DNA of 64,000 bases from UBA1231 sp045123185 (GTDB lineage: Bacteria; Bacillota_I; Bacilli_A; ML615J-28; CAG-313), in contig JBGVIL010000189.1 in NCBI GenBank assembly GCA_045123185.1, forward strand, positions 1-64,000. The letters are read 5' to 3'. The notes below the pieces were generated by a model, which was not told the DNA's origin, made no database searches, and saw only the letters and a list, made by a program, of their open reading frames with translations. The position numbers and the translations under genes are program-made. Shown piece after piece: positions 41,464-49,403 of the stretch. The stretch's first letter is position 1. Each line of letters begins with the position of its first letter.

Positions 41464-43284
41464 ATGAAAATTAAGAATATTGCAATTATAGCTCACGTTG
41501 ACCATGGTAAAACAACACTAGTTGATACTTTACTTCAATCATCACAAACTTTTCGTGATAATGAACAACGTTCAACACGTGTCATGGATTCCAACGATTT
41601 AGAAAGAGAACGTGGTATTACTATTTTAGCAAAAAATACTGCGATTAATTATAAAGACTATCGTATTAATATTTTAGATACACCAGGCCATGCGGACTTT
41701 TCCGGTGAAGTAGAAAGAATCATGGGGATGGTTGATGGTGTATTACTAGTAGTTGATGCGTATGAAGGTACAATGCCACAAACTAGATTTGTATTAAAGA
41801 AAGCTTTAGAAAACAAACTTAAAACCATTGTTGTTGTTAATAAAGTTGATAGAGAAGCCGCTGAACCACTTCGTGCTGTTGATGAAGTATTAGATTTATT
41901 TATTGAACTAGGTGCAGATGATGATGCGTTAGAATTCCCAGTTGTTTATACTTCAGCATTTAAAAATACTTGTAGTTTAGATCCCGATATTGAAACACAA
42001 AGTAGTGGTATGGAACCTTTACTAGATATGATTATTAAAGAAATTCCTGACCCTGTTGTTGATTTAAATGGTCCTTTTCAATTTCAACCAGCATTACTTG
42101 ACTATAATGATTATGTAGGAAGAATCGGAATTGGAAGAATTACGAAAGGAACAGTAAATGTTGGTGATAATGTTTCAGTCATTCGAGTAGATGGATCAGT
42201 AAAACAGTTTAAAATTCAAAAGTTACTAGGCTTTATGGGGTTAAAACGAATTGAAATTAACACTGCATCGGCTGGTGATATCGTTGGTATTGCTGGACTT
42301 GAAGATATCTTTGTTGGTGAAACAATTACGAAAGGTGATATAAATGAAAGATTACCTTTAATTGAAATTAGTGAACCGACTGTTCAAATGAACTTTGGAA
42401 CTAACACTTCTCCATTTAGTGGATTAGAAGGAAGTTTAGTAACTGCAAGAAAAATTGAAGACTATCTTTATAAAGAAACAGAACGTGATGTTTCGTTAAA
42501 AGTTGAACGATTAGGTACAAAAGAAGAATGGGTTGTATCTGGTCGTGGTGAATTACATTTAAGTATTTTAATTGAAAATATGCGTCGTCTTGGATATGAA
42601 TTTCATGTTTCTCGTCCACGTGTTATTGAAAAAACAATTGATGAAGTTATTTATGAGCCATATGAAGATTTACAAGTTGATTGTCCTACTGAATATATTG
42701 GTTCTGTTATTGAACTTTTAGGTACAAAACATGGTGAACTTATATCAATGAGTTCATATGAAAACCAAACAAGATTAAATTATGTTATACCATCACGTAG
42801 TTTAATTAGTTTTATGACAGATTTTATGACTTCAACTCATGGTTATGGAATATTAAGTCATACTTTTAAAGACTATCGTCCAAAAGAAAACATTGGTTTT
42901 ATTGGTCGAAAACTAGGTGCGTTAGTTTCAAGTCATACAGGACCTGCGACTAGCTATGCTTGTGGTCAAATTGAAGATCGAGGAGAATTATTAGTTGAAC
43001 CAGGCACTAATTGTTATGAAGGAATGATTGTTGGTATTTGTAATCGTGAAGAAGATTTAGCTGTTAATATTACACGTGAAAAACAACAAACTAATCAACG
43101 TAGCGCAACTAAAGATACTACAGTTGTCTTAAAACGTCCAAGAGCAATGACTTTAGAAAACTATTTAGAATTTATAAATGATGATGAACTTGTTGAAGTA
43201 ACACCAGTTAGTATAAGACTAAGAAAAGTTATTTTAGATACTAATGAAAGAAAACGTTACGATAGTTATCATAAAAAGAAATAG
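41464..43284 (+). CDS. typA: Ribosome-associated GTPase BipA/TypA
   Basis: A translational GTPase of 606 residues that binds the ribosome, aids 50S assembly and matters under stress and cold. The G1 motif AHVDHGKTTL lies near residue 9, switch II DTPGHADF near 72, and NKVD near 126. Then come the beta-barrel domain II, domains III and V (EF-G-like), and the BipA-specific C-terminal region with TSHTGPATSYA near 493. The length is typical. AGGAG precedes the ATG. A TIM-barrel gene starts right after the stop, so they share a message. Confidence 0.96.
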   Translation: MKIKNIAIIAHVDHGKTTLVDTLLQSSQTFRDNEQRSTRVMDSNDLERERGITILAKNTAINYKDYRINILDTPGHADFSGEVERIMGMVDGVLLVVDAYEGTMPQTRFVLKKALENKLKTIVVVNKVDREAAEPLRAVDEVLDLFIELGADDDALEFPVVYTSAFKNTCSLDPDIETQSSGMEPLLDMIIKEIPDPVVDLNGPFQFQPALLDYNDYVGRIGIGRITKGTVNVGDNVSVIRVDGSVKQFKIQKLLGFMGLKRIEINTASAGDIVGIAGLEDIFVGETITKGDINERLPLIEISEPTVQMNFGTNTSPFSGLEGSLVTARKIEDYLYKETERDVSLKVERLGTKEEWVVSGRGELHLSILIENMRRLGYEFHVSRPRVIEKTIDEVIYEPYEDLQVDCPTEYIGSVIELLGTKHGELISMSSYENQTRLNYVIPSRSLISFMTDFMTSTHGYGILSHTFKDYRPKENIGFIGRKLGALVSSHTGPATSYACGQIEDRGELLVEPGTNCYEGMIVGICNREEDLAVNITREKQQTNQRSATKDTTVVLKRPRAMTLENYLEFINDDELVEVTPVSIRLRKVILDTNERKRYDSYHKKK

Positions 43285-43293
43285 GTGATAAAA

Positions 43294-44100
43294 ATGATTA
43301 AGAAAAGTTTTACTATTAATCCTAATCGTACAATTGATGAAATTAGAAGTTATAAAGTGTTACTAGTAGATGGTACTTATCAAGGTTGTGAAATCTTTTT
43401 TCCATATAATAAAACAAAAGAAGAACAATTAGTTTATTTAAATGGAGTAAAAGAATATCTTGATTACACAAGTGATTTTGTTTGTCATTTACCATATGGT
43501 GGAGAAAATAATCCTGCAAGTTATCAAAAACTAGAACAAACAATGACTAGAATTAAAGAAGCAATCATTTTTTCTAGTAACTTACCAGTTAAGAAACTAA
43601 CACTACATCCAGGTTATATGGATGGAACTTTAGAATATGTTGATGCGTTTAATTTAATGATTAAAAATATTAAAGAATTATGTCAGTTTGCAAGCCAATA
43701 TGGTATGACAATTATGTTAGAAAATTTAATTGGTAAACAAGAATTTATGAAAACTAAAGAAGATTATTTCTTAATGAAAAAGTTAATTGATGAACCTAAC
43801 TTAAAACTAATCTTTGATGTTGCACATTACTATTGTAGTCACATAGATGAGTCAAAAGATATTAAAGATTTTATTATTTCATGTCAAAGTGACTTAATGC
43901 ATCTACATGTATCAGATAATGATGGTACACGTGATAAACACGCAAGAATTGGATCTGGTACAATTGATTATCAATTATTCTTTGATACATTAAATAGTAT
44001 TGGCTATGATGGACTTTGTTCTAGTGAAGTATTATTTAATACTGTTGATGATTTAAAACAAACTGCAAAAGATATTGATAAATATTTAGAAAAGAGATAA
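43294..44100 (+). CDS. Sugar phosphate isomerase/epimerase-like TIM-barrel protein
   Basis: A cytoplasmic 268-residue protein of the xylose isomerase-like/AP-endonuclease-2 TIM-barrel superfamily. The expected metal ligand strands are visible: LHPGYMDG (His), MLENLIG (Glu), FDVAHYY (Asp/His), LHVSDN (His/Asp) and SSEVLF (Glu) near the end. The family includes sugar epimerases, isomerases and endonuclease IV; the sequence does not match classical Nfo well enough to name it. I prefer the ATG at 43294 with AGGTGAT before it over the GTG at 43285 inside that site. It is co-transcribed with bipA. Confidence 0.8.
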   Translation: MIKKSFTINPNRTIDEIRSYKVLLVDGTYQGCEIFFPYNKTKEEQLVYLNGVKEYLDYTSDFVCHLPYGGENNPASYQKLEQTMTRIKEAIIFSSNLPVKKLTLHPGYMDGTLEYVDAFNLMIKNIKELCQFASQYGMTIMLENLIGKQEFMKTKEDYFLMKKLIDEPNLKLIFDVAHYYCSHIDESKDIKDFIISCQSDLMHLHVSDNDGTRDKHARIGSGTIDYQLFFDTLNSIGYDGLCSSEVLFNTVDDLKQTAKDIDKYLEKR

Positions 44101-44103
44101 ATT

Positions 44104-44349
44104 ATGAAAGATACAAAGAAGAAACTATTGAAATTATCATTAATAAGCTTCATAACATCAATTATATTATTTGGTATTGCCTTTTACTTTTTTCACTTTG
44201 TAACAGATTCAGGTTTTACTTTAACTTATCATGAAGAAGCAGGTAAACCATTTGTAACAGATTTAATTGGGCAATTTGCGGTATTATTTTTATTTACTAG
44301 TGTTATTTCACTTATTATTGTTAAGATTTTTTATCAAGAAGAAAAGTAA
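44104..44349 (+). CDS. Small two-helix membrane protein, unknown
   Basis: An 81-residue protein with hydrophobic helices at about 10-30 and 55-75 around an external loop that includes YHEEAGKPFVTD. No family is recognised. It starts 3 bases after the TIM-barrel gene and ends the bipA unit at a strong terminator. No clear ribosome site is present, so it relies on coupled translation if it is expressed. Confidence 0.6.
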   Translation: MKDTKKKLLKLSLISFITSIILFGIAFYFFHFVTDSGFTLTYHEEAGKPFVTDLIGQFAVLFLFTSVISLIIVKIFYQEEK

Positions 44350-44393
44350 AAAAAAGACTATTATAAGAATATCTTATAATAGTCTATTTTTTT
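44350..44393. terminator. Bidirectional terminator between the bipA unit and udk
   Basis: AGACTATTATAAGA and TCTTATAATAGTCT form a 14-bp stem around ATA, with A residues before and T residues after. It overlaps the udk stop codon. Confidence 0.92.
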
Positions 44394-45001
44394 AATAAAG
44401 TTTTAATTTTAGTAATTAATAAGTCAATCGCAACTTCGTTTTTACCACCTTCAGGAACAATGATATCAGCATATCTTTTTGATGGTTCAACAAAACTATG
44501 ATGCATTGGTCTAACGGTAGTTAGATATTGATTAACAACTGATTCAACAGTTCTCCCACGATCACGAATATCTCTTTTTAAACGTCGGATAAATCTGATG
44601 TCATCTGGTGTATCTACATATATTTTCATGTCAAATAGTTTTCTTAATCTTTCATCTGTAAAAATCATGATACCTTCAATAATAATAACATCACTTGGTT
44701 CAACTGTTTCAGTTTCTTTTGTTCTTACGGATAAAACAAAATCATAAAGTGGTTTTTCAATTGGTTTACCATTTAATAAATCTTCAATATGTTGTAAGAT
44801 TAAATCAAAATCATATGAATCTGGATGATCAAAATTAATTTGTTTTCTTTCTTCTAAACTTAAATGTGACATATCTTTATAATAGTCATCAAGTCTTAAC
44901 ATTGATACTTTACCATATGGTTCTGCTAATTCTTTTAATTTTTTCGCAACTGTTGTTTTACCTGATGCAGTTCCACCTGCAATACCTAATATTTTAGCCA
45001 T
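44384..45001 (-). CDS. udk: Uridine kinase Udk
   Basis: A cytoplasmic pyrimidine salvage enzyme of 205 residues that phosphorylates uridine and cytidine. Walker A GGTASGKTT begins near residue 8, LRLDDYYKDM lies near 36, NFDHPDSYDFDL near 55, YDFVLSVR near 85, IIEGIMIFTD near 107 and RFIRRLKRDIRDRGR near 132. These are all classical Udk blocks. AGGAG precedes the ATG. It lies 9 bases downstream of a membrane protein gene on the same strand and is probably co-transcribed with it. Confidence 0.94.
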   Translation of the reverse strand: MAKILGIAGGTASGKTTVAKKLKELAEPYGKVSMLRLDDYYKDMSHLSLEERKQINFDHPDSYDFDLILQHIEDLLNGKPIEKPLYDFVLSVRTKETETVEPSDVIIIEGIMIFTDERLRKLFDMKIYVDTPDDIRFIRRLKRDIRDRGRTVESVVNQYLTTVRPMHHSFVEPSKRYADIIVPEGGKNEVAIDLLITKIKTLLKK

Positions 45002-45010
45002 AAAAAACTC

Positions 45011-46000
45011 CTATATCGTTAAGAATAATGATTTGATAATATCAAAATTACCAAATAAAATTATATTATCATATTTTTCAATTGTAGTATCTTTAGAAAC
45101 TTCGATAGCTTCGCCATTTCTTTTGATAATCATGATATTTAAACCAAAGTTTTCTTTTATTTTACTTTCATAAATCGTTTTATTTTCAAGAAAACTTGGA
45201 ACATTATTTAATGTTACTTCGACTAATGCGTTTGTACCATAGTTATCAATTAAATCTAATTGATTAAATTTACTTTCAAGAATTTGATCTTTATTTTTTT
45301 GATTTAAATTATGTGTGAAAATATCTTTAATTAAATCAAAATTACCAAATATTAAAATTAGGTCGTTTAATTGTAATAATGTATTTCTAGTAATTGATAT
45401 TGTACGATTATTACGCTTAATTGATAAAATGTTAATGTCATAATTTTTCTTTAAACCACTTTCATGAATTGTTTTATCAACTAAACAATTAGGCATTGAT
45501 TTAATTTTTATTTCGACAACTGAATTATTACCAAAGTAATCAAGAACTGTGATACGATTGTCTTTACTTTTATGATTAACAAGGTTATCTGCTAAAATAC
45601 TAAAAAGCTTTTCAATGAGTTTTTTAACTACTGGAATGTTAAAAATTAATAATATGCCAATGAAAATTAAAAACGCAATAAAAATTGTCATGTATGTTTC
45701 TTCTTCATTACGGTTACTTAAAGTAGTTAATACATTTACAATTAAAGAAACGATAATAACAGAGAATAAGTTACCAGTAATCATACAAGCTAAAGCAATT
45801 CTTCTTGTTGACTTATTATTTGTAATTATTTCACTTTCACTAGTTGTAAAACCACAATTGGTAAAAAGAGAAATAGCTTGAAATTTAGCTCTTTTTTTGG
45901 GAATACCAGATATAACAAATAAGATTGAAAAAAAGTTGAAGAGCATTATATATAAAATTATTAATGCCATTATTAAAATAATTGATAATTCAAAACTCAT
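45011..46000 (-). CDS. Membrane protein with two RCK_C (TrkA_C)-like domains
   Basis: A 329-residue protein. The N-terminal half has three to four hydrophobic helices (about 5-30, 68-90 and 103-125) and a segment CGFTTSESEIITN that recalls the family of membrane proteins fused to TrkA_C domains. The C-terminal half has two homologous repeats of about 75 residues (about 155-230 and 250-325). Both contain a VxxxV-type strand, KTIHESGLKKNYDINILSIKRN in one and KTIYESKIKENFGLNIMIIKRN in the other (cited as paired regions), and both end in a 'D(N/L)I(I/L)(L/I)FGNFD' strand. RCK_C domains often sense ions or c-di-AMP (family knowledge). It is co-transcribed with udk. Confidence 0.78.
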   Translation of the reverse strand: MSFELSIILIMALIILYIMLFNFFSILFVISGIPKKRAKFQAISLFTNCGFTTSESEIITNNKSTRRIALACMITGNLFSVIIVSLIVNVLTTLSNRNEEETYMTIFIAFLIFIGILLIFNIPVVKKLIEKLFSILADNLVNHKSKDNRITVLDYFGNNSVVEIKIKSMPNCLVDKTIHESGLKKNYDINILSIKRNNRTISITRNTLLQLNDLILIFGNFDLIKDIFTHNLNQKNKDQILESKFNQLDLIDNYGTNALVEVTLNNVPSFLENKTIYESKIKENFGLNIMIIKRNGEAIEVSKDTTIEKYDNIILFGNFDIIKSLFLTI

Positions 46001-46075
46001 AACTACTCCTTAAATCAAGTTGATTATATTATATCAAAGAAAAATAAAAAAGTGTCGTAGTTTGATGTTAATTTT

Positions 46076-46104
46076 TTGCATGAAATGATAATATATGATA
46101 AAAT
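46076..46104 (+). promoter_or_regulatory. Promoter for the serine hydrolase gene
   Basis: TTGCAT (46076-46081) and TAAAAT (46099-46104) are 17 bases apart. This places the RNA start after 46105 and rules out the ATG at 46105 as translation start. Confidence 0.65.
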
Positions 46105-46125
46105 ATGAAAGAAAAGGTGAAAAAA

Positions 46126-47241
46126 ATGGAAAAGATAGAATTTATTAAAATATGTGAACAATTTAATTTAAAAGGAGCAAGTGTTGCTTTTTATAAAGAT
46201 GGTAACTTAACAAGTTATCAAATGGGTTATATGAACGAAGAAGATAAAATTGAAACAAGACCTAATACAATTTACAGAATTGCTTCTATCTCTAAAACAA
46301 TTCTAGCTATTGGTGCGATGAAATTATTTGAAGAAGGTTTATTAGATCTTGATAAAGATATTAGTGAGTATTTAGGATTCAAAATTCGAAATCCTAAATT
46401 TCCTAATTATATTATAACTACAAGACATTTGATGACTCAAACTTCATCAATTACTGATGGATTTGAAGATGAAGAAATGGAAAATGATTCAAGAGTTGAT
46501 GGATATAATGGTGTTAATGGTAGAATCTTAGGTATTCCACTAGAAACTATGTTAGTTCCTAATGATAGTCCATATTATTCTGATTTAACTTACAGTGATT
46601 ATGAACCTGGAACCCATTTTATTTATAGTAATTTTGGTTGTGGCATACTTGCATGTATTATTGAAAAAGTAAGCGGTAAAAACTATGATGACTTTATGCA
46701 AGAAACATTGTTTTCTAAATTAAATATTGATGCAAGTTATTTTCCATATAAATTAAAACATCCAGAGAATATCGCAACCCTATATCGTGGTGAACATGTC
46801 AGAACAGGAATTAGTTTTGTTGAACGTGCATATAAAAAGATGCCACTTGGTGAAAGTTATATTGGACCTGCTGGTGGATGTTTTATTAGTATTAATGATT
46901 TAGCAAAAGTTATGTTAAGTTTTATAGATAAAGACTATATGGTTTTAAAAGAAGAAACTATTAACTATATGTTACAAGAAAATTGGCGTGGCACTGAATA
47001 TGATGAAGGATATATTGCTAAAGCATTACAAATGGTTATTTATGAAGACGCTTTAAATGTTAAACTATATGGTCATTTTGGAACAGCATATGGACTACGT
47101 AGTATGATGTTATTTAATAAAGATTTAAAAATGGGTGTTTGTTTCGCAACTAATGGTGGAAATATCTATGAAAGATCACATCATATTCCAAAAATCCATT
47201 ATACAGTTTTAACAAATATTTTTAAAGAACAAATAAAATAG
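46126..47241 (+). CDS. Class C beta-lactamase-fold serine hydrolase
   Basis: A 371-residue hydrolase of the beta-lactamase/PBP4*/esterase family. The SxxK nucleophile motif is SISK near residue 51, the YxN motif is YSNFG near 167, and the third motif appears as HFGTAYG near 307, as in family VIII esterases and DD-peptidase-like proteins. No signal peptide or membrane anchor is visible, so it is cytoplasmic, unlike true beta-lactamases. The ATG at 46126 is chosen because AAGGTG lies just upstream and the earlier ATG precedes the expected RNA start. The substrate is unknown; esterase or D-amino-acid peptidase activity is possible. Confidence 0.82.
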   Translation: MEKIEFIKICEQFNLKGASVAFYKDGNLTSYQMGYMNEEDKIETRPNTIYRIASISKTILAIGAMKLFEEGLLDLDKDISEYLGFKIRNPKFPNYIITTRHLMTQTSSITDGFEDEEMENDSRVDGYNGVNGRILGIPLETMLVPNDSPYYSDLTYSDYEPGTHFIYSNFGCGILACIIEKVSGKNYDDFMQETLFSKLNIDASYFPYKLKHPENIATLYRGEHVRTGISFVERAYKKMPLGESYIGPAGGCFISINDLAKVMLSFIDKDYMVLKEETINYMLQENWRGTEYDEGYIAKALQMVIYEDALNVKLYGHFGTAYGLRSMMLFNKDLKMGVCFATNGGNIYERSHHIPKIHYTVLTNIFKEQIK

Positions 47242-47275
47242 AAGATTTTCTCGTTTAATTAATAGAGGTGATTAA

Positions 47276-48070
47276 ATGAAATTTATTAAAAAAATTTTAA
47301 TCTTAGTTTTATTAGTATTCCTAGCTGGATGTACTAATACTACACCATCTGATTATTATACGCTACCTAATTTAAATGGTTTATCAAGAGAAGAAATTGC
47401 TAAAAAACTAGACTCAAGAGGTATTCGATATCAATTCATGTTTAGTGAAATGGCTTATTATGATGATACTTATTTTGATCAATTTGTTAAATATGGTAAC
47501 GATTTAGAAAAAGGCGATCGTGTTAAGAAAACAGATTTAGTTACTGTTTATACTACTGCTTTAGAGCTTCCTACTGATTTACCAACTGTTACAATGGATT
47601 TTGATTATATTGGTAAAACTTTAGAAGAAGATGGAGTCGAAGTAGTAACACTAGCTAGCGCAATAGATGGCGACACAGCCCATTTCTATACACAAAGCGG
47701 TGACTACATTAAGGTTCGCTTTTTAGGCGTAGATACACCAGAATCCACATATCAAAAAGAAGCTTGGGGTAAAGCCGCATCTAACTTTATGAAAGAATTA
47801 CTTCAAAATGCTGAAACAATTGTCGTTCAATTTGATCCAAGTGGTAATATTATGGATACATATGACAGATATTTAGCTTATGTCTGGGCAGATGGTGTAT
47901 TAACAAATTTAGAACTTGTGAAGAATGCTTATTCAACAATGAAACTATCTAGTAAAAGTCCATATTTTGATGTTTTCTATGAAACAGAATCAATCGTATC
48001 AAAAACTGGTAGAAGAGTTTGGGGAGAGATTGATCCAAATTATGATTATGAAAATAATCGTTTCAAATAA
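47276..48070 (+). CDS. Secreted thermonuclease-domain lipoprotein with PASTA-like domain
   Basis: A 264-residue lipoprotein (lipobox LAGC, Cys about residue 19). Residues about 27-95 look like a PASTA domain (LPNLNGLSREEIAKKLDSRG and a VTVY end strand). Residues about 120-255 are a staphylococcal-nuclease (SNase) domain: IDGDTAHF, KVRFLGVDTPES with the catalytic Arg and Glu, and DTYDRYLAYVW with the second Arg. The protein is thus a surface-anchored nuclease, perhaps scavenging DNA or RNA for nucleotides; udk nearby would salvage nucleosides. GAGGTG precedes the ATG. The PASTA assignment is weaker than the nuclease. Confidence 0.85.
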   Translation: MKFIKKILILVLLVFLAGCTNTTPSDYYTLPNLNGLSREEIAKKLDSRGIRYQFMFSEMAYYDDTYFDQFVKYGNDLEKGDRVKKTDLVTVYTTALELPTDLPTVTMDFDYIGKTLEEDGVEVVTLASAIDGDTAHFYTQSGDYIKVRFLGVDTPESTYQKEAWGKAASNFMKELLQNAETIVVQFDPSGNIMDTYDRYLAYVWADGVLTNLELVKNAYSTMKLSSKSPYFDVFYETESIVSKTGRRVWGEIDPNYDYENNRFK

Positions 48071-48100
48071 AAATAGTCCTGATTTCAGGACTATTTTTTT
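48071..48100. terminator. Bidirectional terminator between the nuclease and Nudix genes
   Basis: AAATAGTCCTGA and TCAGGACTATTT form a perfect 12-bp stem around TT, with a T tail. The last codons of the converging Nudix gene overlap it. Confidence 0.9.
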
Positions 48101-48603
48101 AATAGATAATTTTGAAGTGCAATAACAGTTTTCATATCAAATAAGGTATTTGGTTTATTAAGTTCAGTTATTACTTGATCAATTGTCATTTTCACAATTT
48201 CAATTTGTTCGTCTTCATCAAGTGGTAAGTGTTTTTCTTCAAACTCATCACTAAAGAAAATATGAACAACTTCATCACAATAAGCTGGTACAGCATATAG
48301 TGAATATAAGTATTTTAATTTAAGTGGTTTTAAACCAATTTCTTCTTGAAGCTCTCTTGATGCTGCTACTTCAAAAGATTCATTTTCATCAACTAAACCT
48401 GCAGGTATTTCCAAAGTTTCTTTCATAATACCATAACGTAGTTGTTTTACAAAAATAAATTCATCATGATATTTTACTAAGATTGCAACTGCAGGAGCAT
48501 GTTTTAAAACATCACGTTGATACTTTTTATTATTGATTTCTACTTCGAATTGTTCTAAAGTAAAAATCGGACCTCTATAGATTTCTTTTCGCATGAAACT
48601 CAT
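48091..48603 (-). CDS. Nudix hydrolase, ADP-ribose pyrophosphatase type
   Basis: A 170-residue cytoplasmic hydrolase with a complete Nudix box: G-x5-E-x7-R-E-L-x-E-E-I-G in GLVDENESFEVAASRELQEEIG (core about residues 70-91, cited as a region). The N-terminal strand FTLEQFEVEINNKKYQRDVL and the YAVPAYCDEVVHIF segment after the box resemble NudF/YqkG ADP-ribose diphosphatases. Its start overlaps the end of the upstream amidotransferase gene by 29 bases, so translation is coupled. A second ATG three codons later is possible. The substrate is probably ADP-ribose or a related nucleoside diphosphate sugar. Confidence 0.88.
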   Translation of the reverse strand: MSFMRKEIYRGPIFTLEQFEVEINNKKYQRDVLKHAPAVAILVKYHDEFIFVKQLRYGIMKETLEIPAGLVDENESFEVAASRELQEEIGLKPLKLKYLYSLYAVPAYCDEVVHIFFSDEFEEKHLPLDEDEQIEIVKMTIDQVITELNKPNTLFDMKTVIALQNYLLKK

Positions 48604-49267
48604 TAACTAGTTTTGCAAAATAATCAAAAATAGTTTTACTTTCTAAAGTATCAAAACGTTCTGGATGCCATTGAACACCAAAAATAGGTAATGCGTGATG
48701 GTGAATTCCTTCAATGATATCATTATGCATAAAAGTCACGACATAATCTTCTGGAACTTTTTTAACTGCTTGATGATGATAAGAGTTAATTTCAAATTTA
48801 CTTGGAAATAAATTATTGAATGGATGAATAAAAGTATTTGAAACCATATGTTTATGGTCAACTTCATCATTCTTTAATTCGGCTTTTTTAATATCTTGGT
48901 GAAGTGAACCACCTAAGAATGCAGCAATAGATTGAACTCCTCGACAAATTCCAAGAGTAGGAACATGATGTTTAGTAGCATATTCTAAAACAATTTTATC
49001 AATTGTATCTAGATTTTGATCAACATCTTTAGAGTCGCCTTTATTTTCTTCACCATAGTATTTAGGGTCAATATCATCACCACCAGGAACTAAGAATCCT
49101 GAACAAAGTGGAAGTAGTTCATTGATGTTATCTGAGTTAAGAGGCAAGATAATTGGTGTAATGTCTCTTTTATTAAGTGGTTCAAGATAAGAGTAATTAA
49201 CTTGAACTCGGTAATTTGTATTTACATATTCTGTTCTTGGAACGATTCCAACAATAGGTTTCTGCAT
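48575..49267 (-). CDS. Class I glutamine amidotransferase, gamma-glutamyl hydrolase (PuuD-like)
   Basis: A 230-residue protein of the peptidase C26 group, which hydrolyses gamma-glutamyl bonds, for example gamma-glutamyl-GABA in putrescine breakdown. Visible are GIVPRTEY at the start, LVPGGDDIDPKYYGE near residue 78, the nucleophile Cys in LGICRGVQSIAAFLGG near 106, and the His-Glu of the triad in FGVQWHPERF near 207. No polyamine genes lie around it, so the substrate is not fixed. AAGGAG precedes the ATG. The Nudix gene overlaps its 3' end. Confidence 0.86.
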   Translation of the reverse strand: MQKPIVGIVPRTEYVNTNYRVQVNYSYLEPLNKRDITPIILPLNSDNINELLPLCSGFLVPGGDDIDPKYYGEENKGDSKDVDQNLDTIDKIVLEYATKHHVPTLGICRGVQSIAAFLGGSLHQDIKKAELKNDEVDHKHMVSNTFIHPFNNLFPSKFEINSYHHQAVKKVPEDYVVTFMHNDIIEGIHHHALPIFGVQWHPERFDTLESKTIFDYFAKLVNEFHAKRNL

Positions 49268-49346
49268 AATATTCTCCTTAAATTTTATTATAATTTATTC
49301 TATCATATTTTTTATTTTTTTTGTTTAAATCTAATAATAAATCTTC

Positions 49347-49375
49347 TTGCAAAAAAAGTAGTTTTGTAGTATAAT
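49347..49375 (+). promoter_or_regulatory. SigA-type promoter for the P-type ATPase gene
   Basis: TTGCAA (49347-49352) and TATAAT (49370-49375) are 17 bases apart. Confidence 0.78.
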
Positions 49376-49403
49376 AAATATACTATATATTTAGAGGTGA
49401 ATT

